Below the pieces are notes generated by a model that was not told where the DNA came from, made no database searches, and worked only from the letters and a program-made list of their open reading frames with translations. From positions 1-27,010 of the forward strand of contig CAYGDW010000040.1 in the NCBI GenBank assembly GCA_964348755.1: DNA of 27,010 bases, given 5' to 3'. This document shows positions 16,536-24,959 of this stretch, in pieces. Position numbers and translations under genes: made by a program. Position 1 is the first letter of the stretch. The number at the start of each line of letters is the position of its first letter. This DNA is from UBA7960 sp964348755. Lineage in GTDB: Bacteria; Bacteroidota; Bacteroidia; Bacteroidales; UBA7960.

Positions 16536-17267
16536 TTACCTTTTGCTTTTCGGACGGCCCTTAAAACGGCCACCACCACCAACACCAGAAGGAACTGGCC
16601 TGCCTTTTGCTGCATCCTCAACAAGGGGAGTCAGATCGCGTTTGCCAAATACTTCGCCTTTACAAATCCATACCTTTACGCCAATTCGGCCATAGGTGGT
16701 ATGTGCTTCGGCAGTTGAGTAGTCGATATCGGCACGAAGGGTGTGCAAGGGAATTCGTCCTTCTTTATATGTTTCAGTGCGTGCCATTTCGGCTCCACCC
16801 AATCTGCCGCCAACTGTAACCTTAATACCTTCGGCGCCCATACGCAATGTGGAGGCAATGGAAGTTTTTACAGCACGACGAAAAGAGATACGACCTTCTA
16901 TTTGCTTAGCAACGGTAGTGGCTACCAGAAAGGCATCCAATTCGGGCCGCTTTATCTCGCTAATATTGATCTGCACATCTTTCTGGGTGATTTTTTTCAA
17001 TTCTTCTTTAAGCTTGTCAACTTCCTGGCCACCTTTTCCAATAATTATGCCTGGGCGGGCAGTGTTTATGGTTACGGTAATAAGCTTAAGTGTGCGCTCA
17101 ATAATGATTTTTGAAACGCTTGCCTTGGCAAGGCGGGCTTTTAGATATTGACGTATTTTTTCGTCTTCTATAAGTTTGGCCTCATACTTGCGGCCGCCAT
17201 ACCAGTTCGAATCCCAACCTTTGATGATACCAAGCCTAAGACCGATCGGATTTGTTTTTTGTCCCAT
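16536..17267 (-). CDS. rpsC: 30S ribosomal protein S3
   Basis: mRNA-entry-channel protein with helicase role, 243 residues from the start at 17267 (MGQKTNPIGLRLGIIKGW). The open frame extends 27 codons further, into rplV, and that part is not S3. The KH domain includes the GKGG loop (IIIGKGGQEVDKLKEEL), and the C-terminal S3 domain has GRLGGAEMARTE. The tail is Gly/Arg/Lys-rich. It lies 10 nt after rplV. Confidence 0.97.
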   Translation of the reverse strand: MGQKTNPIGLRLGIIKGWDSNWYGGRKYEAKLIEDEKIRQYLKARLAKASVSKIIIERTLKLITVTINTARPGIIIGKGGQEVDKLKEELKKITQKDVQINISEIKRPELDAFLVATTVAKQIEGRISFRRAVKTSIASTLRMGAEGIKVTVGGRLGGAEMARTETYKEGRIPLHTLRADIDYSTAEAHTTYGRIGVKVWICKGEVFGKRDLTPLVEDAAKGRPVPSGVGGGGRFKGRPKSKR

Positions 17268-17277
17268 CTGAAAAAGA

Positions 17278-17682
17278 TTAATCGTTTTTAATTTTACTAT
17301 CAACAAAAATGGTAACATGGTTGGATCTTTTCCTAATCCGGAAAGCACGGCCCTGAGGTGCGGGGCGCAGGCGCTTTAGCGCTCGGCCACCGTCAACATT
17401 AATGCTTTTAACGAATAGGTTTCCGTCTTCAATCCGGGTGCCTTCATTTTTGCTTTGCCAGTTTGCGATGGCCGACAACAGGAGCTTTTCGAGCCTGTCA
17501 GAGGCATCTTGTTTTGAATACCTGAGTATTCCAAGGGCTCTATTTACTTCTTTACCCCTAATCAAATCAGCTACCAGGCGCATTTTCCTGGGCGATGTGG
17601 GGCAATTGCGGAGGCTGGCAAAATACTGAGTTTTCTTCTCTTCCTTGAGTTTCTCAGCCCTTAGGTGTTTTCTTAATCCCAT
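17278..17682 (-). CDS. rplV: 50S ribosomal protein L22 with N-terminal extension
   Basis: Exit-tunnel protein of 134 residues, compared with 110 in E. coli. The difference is mainly an N-terminal charged stretch (about residues 1-22) before the core that begins YFASLRNCPTSPRKMRLVAD. This extension is usual for Bacteroidota L22. The tunnel hairpin region (RLRPAPQGRAFRIRKRSNH) is intact, with no insertion or deletion suggesting macrolide resistance. Confidence 0.97.
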   Translation of the reverse strand: MGLRKHLRAEKLKEEKKTQYFASLRNCPTSPRKMRLVADLIRGKEVNRALGILRYSKQDASDRLEKLLLSAIANWQSKNEGTRIEDGNLFVKSINVDGGRALKRLRPAPQGRAFRIRKRSNHVTIFVDSKIKND

Positions 17683-17697
17683 TTTAAGATGAAATTT

Positions 17698-17976
17698 TTA
17701 TTTTTTTGCTTTATCTTTTTTACCTGCATGACCGCGAAAGATGCGGGTGGGGGCAAATTCGCCCAGTTTATGACCGACCATGTTTTCGGTAATGTAAACC
17801 GGAATGAATTTGTTGCCATTATGAACGGCAACGGTCTGACCAACAAATTCGGGCGAAATCATCGAGGCCCTCGACCAGGTTTTAACAACAGACTTTTTGC
17901 TGCTGGCTGCCATAGTAAGGATTTTCTTCTCGAGCTTTACGCTAATAAATGGTCCTTTTTTAAGTGAACGGCTCAT
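17698..17976 (-). CDS. rpsS: 30S ribosomal protein S19
   Basis: Head protein of the 30S subunit, 92 residues. It starts MSRSLKKGPFISVKLEKK and carries the signature NGNKFIPVYITENMVGHKLGEFAPTR, split here only by description. It lies between rplB (30 nt upstream) and rplV (15 nt downstream), the classical S10 order. Confidence 0.98.
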   Translation of the reverse strand: MSRSLKKGPFISVKLEKKILTMAASSKKSVVKTWSRASMISPEFVGQTVAVHNGNKFIPVYITENMVGHKLGEFAPTRIFRGHAGKKDKAKK

Positions 17977-18006
17977 ATCGATCGTATTTTCCTGATTTCA
18001 ATTAAA

Positions 18007-18831
18007 TTATTTCTTCCTTCTTTCCACAATTAGCCTGTTCGACATTTTCTTCCTGTTGCGGGTTTTGAAACCTTTGGCAGGAATGCCTTTGCGGCTGCGG
18101 GGGTGTCCACCAGAGGCACGGCCTTCGCCACCACCCATAGGGTGATCTACGGGGTTCATGGCAACTCCACGTGTGCGTGGCCTGCGGCCTTGCCAGCGGC
18201 TGCGACCCGCTTTGCCCGATACTTCGTGCATGTGGTCGGGGTTTGAAGTGCTTCCAATGGTAGCACGGCAGGTAACAAGCACCATGCGCGATTCGCCCGA
18301 GGGAAGTTTAAGTATAGCGTATTTGCCTTCTCTGGACATGAGTTGGGCATAGGTGCCGGCACTTCGGGCCATCTTTCCACCCTGTCCGGGATTCAGCTCA
18401 ATGTTGTGAATAATACTGCCAAGGGGAACATCGCGCAAAAATAGGGTGTTGCCGATATCGGGGGTAGCTTTCTCGCCCGACATAATAACCTGGCCGACTT
18501 TAAGCCCGTTGGGTGCAATAATGTATCTTTTTTCGCCATCGGAATAAAAAAGAAGTGCAATGCGTGCCGAACGGTTCGGGTCGTACTCAATGGAGTGAAC
18601 AGTGGCAGGTATGCCATCTTTCTCGCGCTTAAAGTCAACAATGCGATAGCGGCGCTTATGACCACCACCAAGGTAGCGCATGGTCATTTTTCCGGTTTTA
18701 TTCCTGCCTCCTGAATTGTTTTTACCAACTACCAGGCTCTTCTCAGGAGCGGAGGCAGTTATGTCGTCAAAAGCGCTGGTTACTTTGGTGCGCTGACCTG
18801 GGGTAGTTGGTTTAAATTTTCTTAAAGCCAT
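18007..18831 (-). CDS. rplB: 50S ribosomal protein L2
   Basis: Conserved 23S-binding protein next to the peptidyl transferase centre, 274 residues. The C-terminal motif AMNPVDHPMGGGEGR is intact, and its His230 corresponds to E. coli His229, required for peptidyl transfer. The N-terminal OB and central SH3-like domains are full length. It starts 6 nt after rplW. Confidence 0.98.
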   Translation of the reverse strand: MALRKFKPTTPGQRTKVTSAFDDITASAPEKSLVVGKNNSGGRNKTGKMTMRYLGGGHKRRYRIVDFKREKDGIPATVHSIEYDPNRSARIALLFYSDGEKRYIIAPNGLKVGQVIMSGEKATPDIGNTLFLRDVPLGSIIHNIELNPGQGGKMARSAGTYAQLMSREGKYAILKLPSGESRMVLVTCRATIGSTSNPDHMHEVSGKAGRSRWQGRRPRTRGVAMNPVDHPMGGGEGRASGGHPRSRKGIPAKGFKTRNRKKMSNRLIVERRKK

Positions 18832-18837
18832 TTATCC

Positions 18838-19131
18838 TTAAATATTGCTGTAAAAATCAATGGTTTGACCTTGGGCCAATGTAATAATGGCCTTTTTAAA
18901 ATTGTTCTTTCTTCCACTCTGCAAGCCGGTCTTGGTAAAGCGGCTTTTGCGCTTGCCAAGATAAATCATTGTGTTGATTGAGGCTACCTCAACATTGTAC
19001 ATTTCTCTGACAGCCTGTTTAATCTGGGCCTTTGATGCACGCTTATCAACAACAAACCCGAAGCGGGTGGGAAATTTTTCGGTTACCGCGGTCATTTTTT
19101 CGGTAATCAGAGGCTTAATCAAAACTTCCAT
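18838..19131 (-). CDS. rplW: 50S ribosomal protein L23
   Basis: Exit-site protein that docks trigger factor and SRP, 97 residues. It begins MEVLIKPLITEKMTAV and contains FVVDKRASKAQIKQAVREMYNV, typical of L23, with the basic GKRKSRFTKTGLQSGRKNNFKKA loop. It follows rplD by 51 nt and precedes rplB by 6 nt. Confidence 0.97.
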   Translation of the reverse strand: MEVLIKPLITEKMTAVTEKFPTRFGFVVDKRASKAQIKQAVREMYNVEVASINTMIYLGKRKSRFTKTGLQSGRKNNFKKAIITLAQGQTIDFYSNI

Positions 19132-19182
19132 GTTTGTTTTTAGTTTAGGGGTCGATCTTTTTCCAACCCGTTCATTGTTTTT

Positions 19183-19812
19183 TTAATCCAGCAAAATATT
19201 TTCCACTTCGGCAAGCGACCCTTCCATTATCAGTAGCTGATCGGCATTTAGTATCATATAAGTATTCAGTTCTGCTGCAAGGGCTACCTTTGCTTTTGGA
19301 AGGTTTCTCGACGAAAGCAAAATGCCGCGGTCTGCCTCGGGAATTACTAGTAAGGACTTTTTGTTCTCAACATTGAACTTTTTCAGAATTTCGAGAAAGT
19401 TCCTGGTTTTAGGCTCCTGCATGCTGAATTGCTCAAGCACCATTATGTTGTTGTCCTGTGCTTTATAAGTGAGTGCCGACTTGCGGGCAAGTCTTTTAAC
19501 TTTTTTGTTTACCTTAAATGAGTAGTCGCGTGGTTCGGGGCCAAAAATGCGACCGCCTCCGCGAAAAAGGGGTGATTTAATGTCGCCTTTGCGCGAACCG
19601 CCGGTACCCTTTTGGCGATGAAGCTTACGGGTGCTACCCATAACTTCACTTCTCCCTTTGGTCTTGTGAGTGCCCTGTCGCTGGTTGGCAAGGTATTGCT
19701 TCACATCCAGATAGATGGCGTGGTCGTTGGGCTCAATAGCAAAAATACCGTCATTCAACACTACGGTTCTGGCGGTTTTGGTTCCGTCAATATTATAAAC
19801 TGTTAACTCCAT
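19183..19812 (-). CDS. rplD: 50S ribosomal protein L4
   Basis: Exit-tunnel protein of 209 residues. The long tunnel loop is present (GSTRKLHRQKGTGGSRKGD, then SPLFRGGGRIFGPEPRDY). In E. coli L4 represses the S10 operon and binds its leader; no such leader was identified here because rpsJ is fused to the str array. Its first 10 nt overlap the end of rplC, so translation is probably coupled. Confidence 0.98.
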   Translation of the reverse strand: MELTVYNIDGTKTARTVVLNDGIFAIEPNDHAIYLDVKQYLANQRQGTHKTKGRSEVMGSTRKLHRQKGTGGSRKGDIKSPLFRGGGRIFGPEPRDYSFKVNKKVKRLARKSALTYKAQDNNIMVLEQFSMQEPKTRNFLEILKKFNVENKKSLLVIPEADRGILLSSRNLPKAKVALAAELNTYMILNADQLLIMEGSLAEVENILLD

Positions 19813-20432
19813 CTTTCAAGAATTAAATATGATCCATTTGGCCCTGGAACAGAACCTTTAACAACAACAAGGTTTTTCTCGGGAATGAGTTTCATGATCT
19901 TAAGGTTGATCATTTTAACGCGGTCGCCTCCCATGCGGCCTGCCATGCGCATACCTTTCACAACCCTCGAGGGCCATGAAGAAGCACCAATGGAGCCAGG
20001 AGCCCTTAGGCGGTTGTGCTGGCCGTGTGTAGCCTGACCTACACCACTAAATCCATGGCGGCGAACAACGCCCTGAAAACCTTTGCCTTTAGAGGTGCCT
20101 ACCACATCAATAAATTCACCCTCAATAAAAACATTAACCGTGAGAATATCACCAAATTGCTTTTGGTGTTCTTTTTCAAAACGGGTAAATTCGGCAATAT
20201 ACTTTTTGGGTGTGGTACCGGCTTTGGCAAAATGGCCTTTAAGTGCCTTGGTAGTGTGCTTTTCCTTCTTCTCTTCGAAGGCAAGCTGAATGGCTTCATA
20301 GCCATCCTTCTCCTGCGTACGGATCTGGGTCACTACGCAGGGACCAGCCTCTATTACCGTGCATGGGACGTTCTTCCCAGAGGCATCGAATATGCTGGTC
20401 ATTCCAATCTTCTTTCCAATTAATCCTGACAT
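19803..20432 (-). CDS. rplC: 50S ribosomal protein L3
   Basis: Early 23S assembly protein, 209 residues beginning MSGLIGKKIGMTSIFD. The central loop that approaches the peptidyl transferase centre reads GSIGASSWPSRVVKGMRMAG; the Gln-Asn-Gln of the E. coli loop, which includes the PrmB-methylated Gln, is Ala-Ser-Ser here. It lies 41 nt after rpsJ and overlaps rplD by 10 nt. Confidence 0.98.
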   Translation of the reverse strand: MSGLIGKKIGMTSIFDASGKNVPCTVIEAGPCVVTQIRTQEKDGYEAIQLAFEEKKEKHTTKALKGHFAKAGTTPKKYIAEFTRFEKEHQKQFGDILTVNVFIEGEFIDVVGTSKGKGFQGVVRRHGFSGVGQATHGQHNRLRAPGSIGASSWPSRVVKGMRMAGRMGGDRVKMINLKIMKLIPEKNLVVVKGSVPGPNGSYLILERWS

Positions 20433-20473
20433 TTTTAAGATTTTTCTGCTCTTTCAGCAATAGTTTAAAAAAG

Positions 20474-20779
20474 TTACACTTTAATTTCAACTTCCACGCC
20501 ACTTGGCAGCTCAAGTTTCATGAGCGCATCAACGGTTTTGGATGAAGACGAGTAAATGTCCAGCAAACGCTTGTAAGAGCAAAGCTGGAATTGCTCCCTT
20601 GATTTCTTGTTTACGAAGGTAGAGCGCAATACCGTAAAGATCTTTTTGTTGGTTGGCAACGGAATAGGCCCGTTTACAACTGCTCCGGTTGATTTTACGG
20701 TTTTTACGATCTTTTCGGCTGACTTGTCAACCAGGTTGTAATCGTAAGATTTTAACTTGATTCTGATTCTCTGACTCAC
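20474..20779 (-). CDS. rpsJ: 30S ribosomal protein S10 (NusE)
   Basis: Small-subunit head protein that also acts as NusE in antitermination and NusG coupling, 101 residues. It begins MSQRIRIKLKSYDYN and contains PLPTNKKIFTVLRSTFVNKK and the conserved C-terminal LELPSGVEVEIKV. It directly follows fusA (26 nt); there is no tuf gene or separate S10-operon promoter between them that I could identify. Confidence 0.98.
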   Translation of the reverse strand: MSQRIRIKLKSYDYNLVDKSAEKIVKTVKSTGAVVNGPIPLPTNKKIFTVLRSTFVNKKSREQFQLCSYKRLLDIYSSSSKTVDALMKLELPSGVEVEIKV

Positions 20780-20805
20780 GGTTTAATTTATTTTGAATTA
20801 AACGA

Positions 20806-22905
20806 TTATGCTTTAATACCAAACAATTTAAAAATAATTTCGTCGGCAATGTTTTTTGGGGTTTCCTCAAAGTGCGAAAACTCCATGGTTGAGGTAGCGC
20901 GGCCGCTGGTGAGGGTGCGCAGTGAAGTAACATATCCAAACATTTCTGACAAGGGCACCATTGCATCGATTACCTGCAGTTTGGCTCTTGATGAAAGTCC
21001 TTTTAAATGGCCCCTGCGGCGGTTAATGTCGCCAACCACATCGCCCATATATTCTTCAGGTGTAACCACTTCGAGTTTCATAACGGGCTCAAGCAATATA
21101 CTACCTGCTTTTTTGCATGCTGTTTTGTAAGCTATTTTAGCGGCCAATTCAAACGAGAGTGAGTCGGAATCAACTGCATGAAAAGACCCATCAATGAGTT
21201 TAACCTTAAGGCTATCGAGCGGATAACCTGCAAGTACGCCATTTTGCATGGCCTGGCGGAAACCTTTTTCAACCGAGGGGATATATTCGCGGGGGATGTT
21301 TCCGCCTTTAACTTCGTCAATAAATTGCAAGCCTACCACGCCATCGTCGGCAGGGCTGATTTCAAATACTATATCGGCAAATTTGCCACGGCCGCCGGTT
21401 TGCTTTTTATATACTTCGCGGTGGCGGACAGTGCCGGTTATTGCCTCTTTGTAAGCTACCTGAGGTGCGCCCTGGTTGCATTCTACTTTAAATTCGCGCC
21501 TAAGGCGGTCAACCAGTATTTCCAGATGCAACTCGCCCATGCCACTGATAATGGTTTGGCCGCTATCGGCATCAATGCGTACCTTAAAGGTGGGGTCTTC
21601 TTCGGCAAGCTTGCCAAGGGCCAGGCTAAGCTTGTCAATATCGGATTGGGTTTTGGGTTCAACGGCTACACTGATTACCGGGTCAGGAAAAGTCATTGAC
21701 TCCAACAATATAGGGTGTTTTTCTTCGCATAGGGTATCGCCAGTATGAATCTCTTTAAATCCGACAGCAGCACCGATATCGCCTGCTTCTATGCGGTCGA
21801 TCGGATTTTGCTTGTTGGCATGCATTTGCAGTATGCGCGAAATACGTTCTTTTTTACCTGTAGAGGCATTGAGTACATAAGAGCCCGACTCGAGAGTGCC
21901 ACTATAAACCCTGAAAAAGCAAAGCCTGCCAACATAGGGGTCGGTAGCAATTTTAAATGCCAGGGCCGAAAACGGCTCACTGGCATCGGCTTTTCTTAAC
22001 TCTTCTTTGTCACTTTTGGGGTTTATGCCAGTAACCGCCTCAATATCTAAAGGCGAAGGAAGGTATTTAACCACGGCATCCAAAAGCAATTGAACCCCTT
22101 TATTCTTAAATGACGAACCGCAAAGTACCGGAGTAATCCTTAGGTCTATGGTTGCCTTTCTGATAATGGCAAGCATTTCAACTTCGGAAATACTATTGGG
22201 GTTGTCCATGAATTTCTCAAGAAGCTCTTCGCTCTCTTCGGCACAGCCTTCAATAAGCTGCATTCGAAGCTCGTGAACGGTTTGGCGCAGATCTTCCGGA
22301 ACGGGTATTTCATTAAACACCATACCCAGCGACTGCTCTTCCCATTCGAAGGCTTTACCTGTTATTAGATCCACCACTCCTCTGAAGTCTTCTTCATAGC
22401 CGATAGGAATCTGAACCGGCACGGCATTCATTCCGAGGCGCTCTTTAATTTTGGCAACAACAGCAAAAAAATCGGCACCTGCCCGGTCCATTTTATTAAT
22501 AAAACTTATTCGGGGCACACGGTATTTGTCGGCCTGGCGCCAAACAGTTTCCGATTGTGGTTCTACGCCACCTACTGCACAAAACAAGGCAATTGCCCCA
22601 TCAAGCACACGCAGGCTTCGTTCCACTTCTACCGTAAAGTCAACGTGGCCTGGCGTATCAATTATATTGATTTTATACTGGTTGTCATTATATTTCCAGA
22701 AGGCAGTAGTGGCGGCCGAACTGATGGTTATGCCACGCTCCTGTTCCTGTATCATCCAGTCCATGGTGGCAGCGCCATCATGCACTTCGCCCAGGCGGTA
22801 ATTTACGCCGGTATAGAACAAAATGCGCTCGGTAGTGGTTGTTTTACCAGCATCGATGTGCGCCATAATGCCTATGTTGCGCGTATATCTTAAATCTCGG
22901 GCCAT
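20806..22905 (-). CDS. fusA: Elongation factor G
   Basis: Translocase GTPase, 699 residues and full length. GTP-binding motifs: P-loop AHIDAGKT 15-22, switch element RGIT 57-60, DTPGH 83-87 and NKMD 137-140. Later domains II to V follow, including the conserved DSDSLSFELAAKIAYK region of domain IV-V. It lies in the str position after rpsG (24 nt). A separate tuf gene does not follow, as is common in Bacteroidota. Confidence 0.98.
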   Translation of the reverse strand: MARDLRYTRNIGIMAHIDAGKTTTTERILFYTGVNYRLGEVHDGAATMDWMIQEQERGITISSAATTAFWKYNDNQYKINIIDTPGHVDFTVEVERSLRVLDGAIALFCAVGGVEPQSETVWRQADKYRVPRISFINKMDRAGADFFAVVAKIKERLGMNAVPVQIPIGYEEDFRGVVDLITGKAFEWEEQSLGMVFNEIPVPEDLRQTVHELRMQLIEGCAEESEELLEKFMDNPNSISEVEMLAIIRKATIDLRITPVLCGSSFKNKGVQLLLDAVVKYLPSPLDIEAVTGINPKSDKEELRKADASEPFSALAFKIATDPYVGRLCFFRVYSGTLESGSYVLNASTGKKERISRILQMHANKQNPIDRIEAGDIGAAVGFKEIHTGDTLCEEKHPILLESMTFPDPVISVAVEPKTQSDIDKLSLALGKLAEEDPTFKVRIDADSGQTIISGMGELHLEILVDRLRREFKVECNQGAPQVAYKEAITGTVRHREVYKKQTGGRGKFADIVFEISPADDGVVGLQFIDEVKGGNIPREYIPSVEKGFRQAMQNGVLAGYPLDSLKVKLIDGSFHAVDSDSLSFELAAKIAYKTACKKAGSILLEPVMKLEVVTPEEYMGDVVGDINRRRGHLKGLSSRAKLQVIDAMVPLSEMFGYVTSLRTLTSGRATSTMEFSHFEETPKNIADEIIFKLFGIKA

Positions 22906-22929
22906 TAATACCGCCGTGTTATAAAATTA

Positions 22930-23397
22930 TTAAAAACGGAAATGCGAAAATGCTTTGTTGGCATCGGCCATCCGGTGTGTATCTTCTTTGCGCTTAAATG
23001 CTGCACCCTCTTCTTTAAAGGCGGCCACAATTTCACCCGCCAGTTTGCCGGCCATCCCTTTTTCGTTGCGCTTGCGCGAAAAATTGATCAGATGCTTGAT
23101 GCCTATCGACATTTTGCGCTCAGGGCGAATCTCTGATGGAATCTGGAAGGTAGCACCTCCAATACGGCGACTGCGTACTTCAACCGAGGGAGTTACGTTG
23201 GCAAGAGCTTTCTTGAAAACTTCAAGACCATCCTCCTTGGTTTTGGTAGTAACAATATCCATGGCATCATAAAAAATATTGTATGCCGTATTTTTCTTGC
23301 CCCTCTCCATTAGGTTGTTTACAAAACGTGTTACCAGCACGTCATTAAACCTCGGATCGGGTAGCAGAATTCTTTTCTTGGGTTTTGATTTTCTCAT
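22930..23397 (-). CDS. rpsG: 30S ribosomal protein S7
   Basis: Primary 16S-binding protein that nucleates the 30S head, 155 residues. It begins MRKSKPKKRILLPDPRF and carries the family signature DPRFNDVLVTRFVNNLMERG and, after it, SRRIGGATFQIPSEIRPERK. In E. coli S7 regulates the str operon through the rpsL-rpsG spacer; here that spacer is only 38 nt. Confidence 0.98.
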   Translation of the reverse strand: MRKSKPKKRILLPDPRFNDVLVTRFVNNLMERGKKNTAYNIFYDAMDIVTTKTKEDGLEVFKKALANVTPSVEVRSRRIGGATFQIPSEIRPERKMSIGIKHLINFSRKRNEKGMAGKLAGEIVAAFKEEGAAFKRKEDTHRMADANKAFSHFRF

Positions 23398-23435
23398 TGT
23401 ATGGCGAAAATTAAAGCTTGATCTTTTTCAAAAGA

Positions 23436-23816
23436 TTACTTCTTGGCTTTGGGCCTTTTGGTTCCGTATTTCGACCTGCGCTGGTTGCGTCCGCTTACAC
23501 CGCTGGTGTCTAATGCACCACGTATAATATGATACCTCACACCAGGAAGGTCTTTTACCCTGCCACCACGAATAAGCACAATGCTGTGCTCCTGCAGGTT
23601 GTGTCCTTCGCCGGGAATATAAGCGTTCACTTCCTTGCCATTGGTAAGCCTTACCCTGGCAACTTTACGCATGGCCGAGTTGGGCTTTTTGGGGGTAGTG
23701 GTATATACCCTTACACACACTCCGCGACGCTGGGGACATGAATCCAAAGCGGGTGACTTACTCTTGTAAGTAACCTTATGGCGTCCTTTACGAACCAATT
23801 GTTGTATTGTTGGCAT
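23436..23816 (-). CDS. rpsL: 30S ribosomal protein S12
   Basis: Decoding-centre protein, 126 residues. Conserved TTPKKPNSAMRKVARV and GGRVKDLPGVRYH are intact. Lys43 and Lys88, the main positions of streptomycin-resistance changes in other bacteria, are both Lys, so no target-site resistance is apparent. Asp89 is the residue that is methylthiolated in E. coli S12. It is the first gene of the array, about 70 and 220 nt downstream of two promoters. Confidence 0.98.
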   Translation of the reverse strand: MPTIQQLVRKGRHKVTYKSKSPALDSCPQRRGVCVRVYTTTPKKPNSAMRKVARVRLTNGKEVNAYIPGEGHNLQEHSIVLIRGGRVKDLPGVRYHIIRGALDTSGVSGRNQRRSKYGTKRPKAKK

Positions 23817-23886
23817 ACTGCAATTTAAATTTGTAAATTCTTCGTTTTTATTTATTTAAGGTCAATCCTCGATATTTTTGGGAGTG

Positions 23887-23916
23887 CAAAGGTAAGCGTT
23901 TATTTTTGAAAACCAA
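23887..23916 (-). promoter_or_regulatory. Proximal rpsL promoter (P2), Bacteroidota type
   Basis: The minus strand reads TTG (23916-23914), exactly 19 nt of spacer, then TACCTTTG (23894-23887). This matches the Bacteroidota sigma-ABfr pattern TTTG-N19-21-TAnnTTTG. The start point would be near 23881, giving a leader of about 65 nt. Confidence 0.8.
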
Positions 23917-24007
23917 TATGGTTTATCAAAAATTTATGCCTTCGAACACGTTTTACTTATTTGTCCCCAATACCTGCCCTAGTCAAAACTTAGATGCACT
24001 CTGTAGG

Positions 24008-24020
24008 TCAATTAAATTGA
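24008..24020. promoter_or_regulatory. Small palindrome just downstream of distal rpsL promoter
   Basis: TCAATT-A-AATTGA is a perfect hyphenated palindrome lying about 15-28 nt downstream of the predicted P1 start, a position suitable for an operator. The match is short and AT-rich, so chance is a real alternative. Confidence 0.3.
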
Positions 24021-24040
24021 TCTCCTGTATTTGAGGGGCA

Positions 24041-24070
24041 CAAAGGTATGAAAGTTTTTGCATTTTTCAA
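24041..24070 (-). promoter_or_regulatory. Distal rpsL promoter (P1), Bacteroidota type
   Basis: The minus strand reads TTG (24070-24068), 19 nt of spacer, then TACCTTTG (24048-24041). Both elements and the spacing are identical to P2, 154 nt closer to the gene. Tandem promoters fit high and growth-responsive expression of the ribosomal array. The start point would be near 24035, giving a leader of about 220 nt. Confidence 0.8.
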
Positions 24071-24330
24071 TGCCTTTTTTAAAAAAGAGAAGATTGCCCT
24101 ACCGGGGATGTATTGATAAGTTTGTTTCGGGTTGTGATTGCAAACCACCACCTGCCTGTGCTTTAAATACTATACGATATCCTGATTTGCTTTTGATATC
24201 AGGGCATGAAAAAAAATACAACAGCTTTAGGTTTAGTATGTTGGTTTTTAGGGCTTCGAATCTTATCACTAATGTCTGGGAAAACAATAAATTAATTTAT
24301 CTTTTGCTTTATTAACTGCTTGTTGTAATG
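24071..24330. other. Intergenic stretch with no recognisable gene
   Basis: AT-rich DNA between the distal rpsL promoter and the insertion sequence. The only notable item is a 29-codon plus-strand frame at 24206-24295 beginning MKKNTTALGLVCWFLGL, which looks like a signal peptide but stops at once. No RNA gene or terminator was recognised. Confidence 0.5.
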
Positions 24331-24959
24331 GCCCCTTAGATCACCGGACTAAGTTATAGATTAAACCCTGTAACTTTATGACGATGAAAAGAAAATTCAC
24401 CAAAGAAGAGAAGCTTCAGATTATCAAGGAAGCATCAGAGCAAGGCGTTAAGGCCACTCTTGAGAAGCATGGCATTTATCCTGCTTCGTATTATTCGTGG
24501 AGGACCAAACTTGAGCAGATGGGCGAAGAAGGCTTCCATCATGGTATGACCCCAGAGCATTTGAAGCGAATCCGCGAATTAGAGAAAGAGAACAATGCCA
24601 TCAAACAACTTTTGGCAGAAAAAGAACTCGACAGCAAGTTGAAGGGAGACCTGCTAAAAAAGAAGTGGGCCTTGGAGAAAAAAACAGAGATTGTAGCCCG
24701 CTATATCTCACAAGGCCAAAAGCGTGATAGCGCATGGTCAATAGCTGGGATTAGCAAGCATCAATACCATCATAAGCCCCGTAAAGGCAAAGAGGCAGAA
24801 AACCCTCCGGCCATACCCTCAGGTTTACCCCGGATGGGGATAATGTTGAGCGTATGGATGATACCCTGGTAATTGATCAAATCTAACAGTTCCATCAGGA
24901 TCCGGACACCGGTTATGGTTACCGGAAAATGACCTTTGCACTGATGGCATTGGGTTTTT

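Noticed and set aside
16741..17151. Plus-strand frame of 136 codons opposite rpsC
   Set aside because: It is a shadow of the conserved S3 coding sequence, with low-complexity Ser/Pro/Ile composition.
24206..24295. Short plus-strand frame MKKNTTALGLVCWFLGL... resembling a signal peptide, possibly the start of the lost T9SS cargo gene
   Set aside because: It stops after 29 codons, about 50 nt before the IS left end, and nothing links it to the sorting-domain fragment beyond position.
24656..24690. A-rich slippery-looking tracts (aaaaaag, aaaaaaac) as a programmed -1 frameshift site between OrfA and OrfB
   Set aside because: In this copy the OrfA frame continues directly into OrfB-like sequence, so no shift is needed there; the actual frame change is about 160 nt later and looks like decay.
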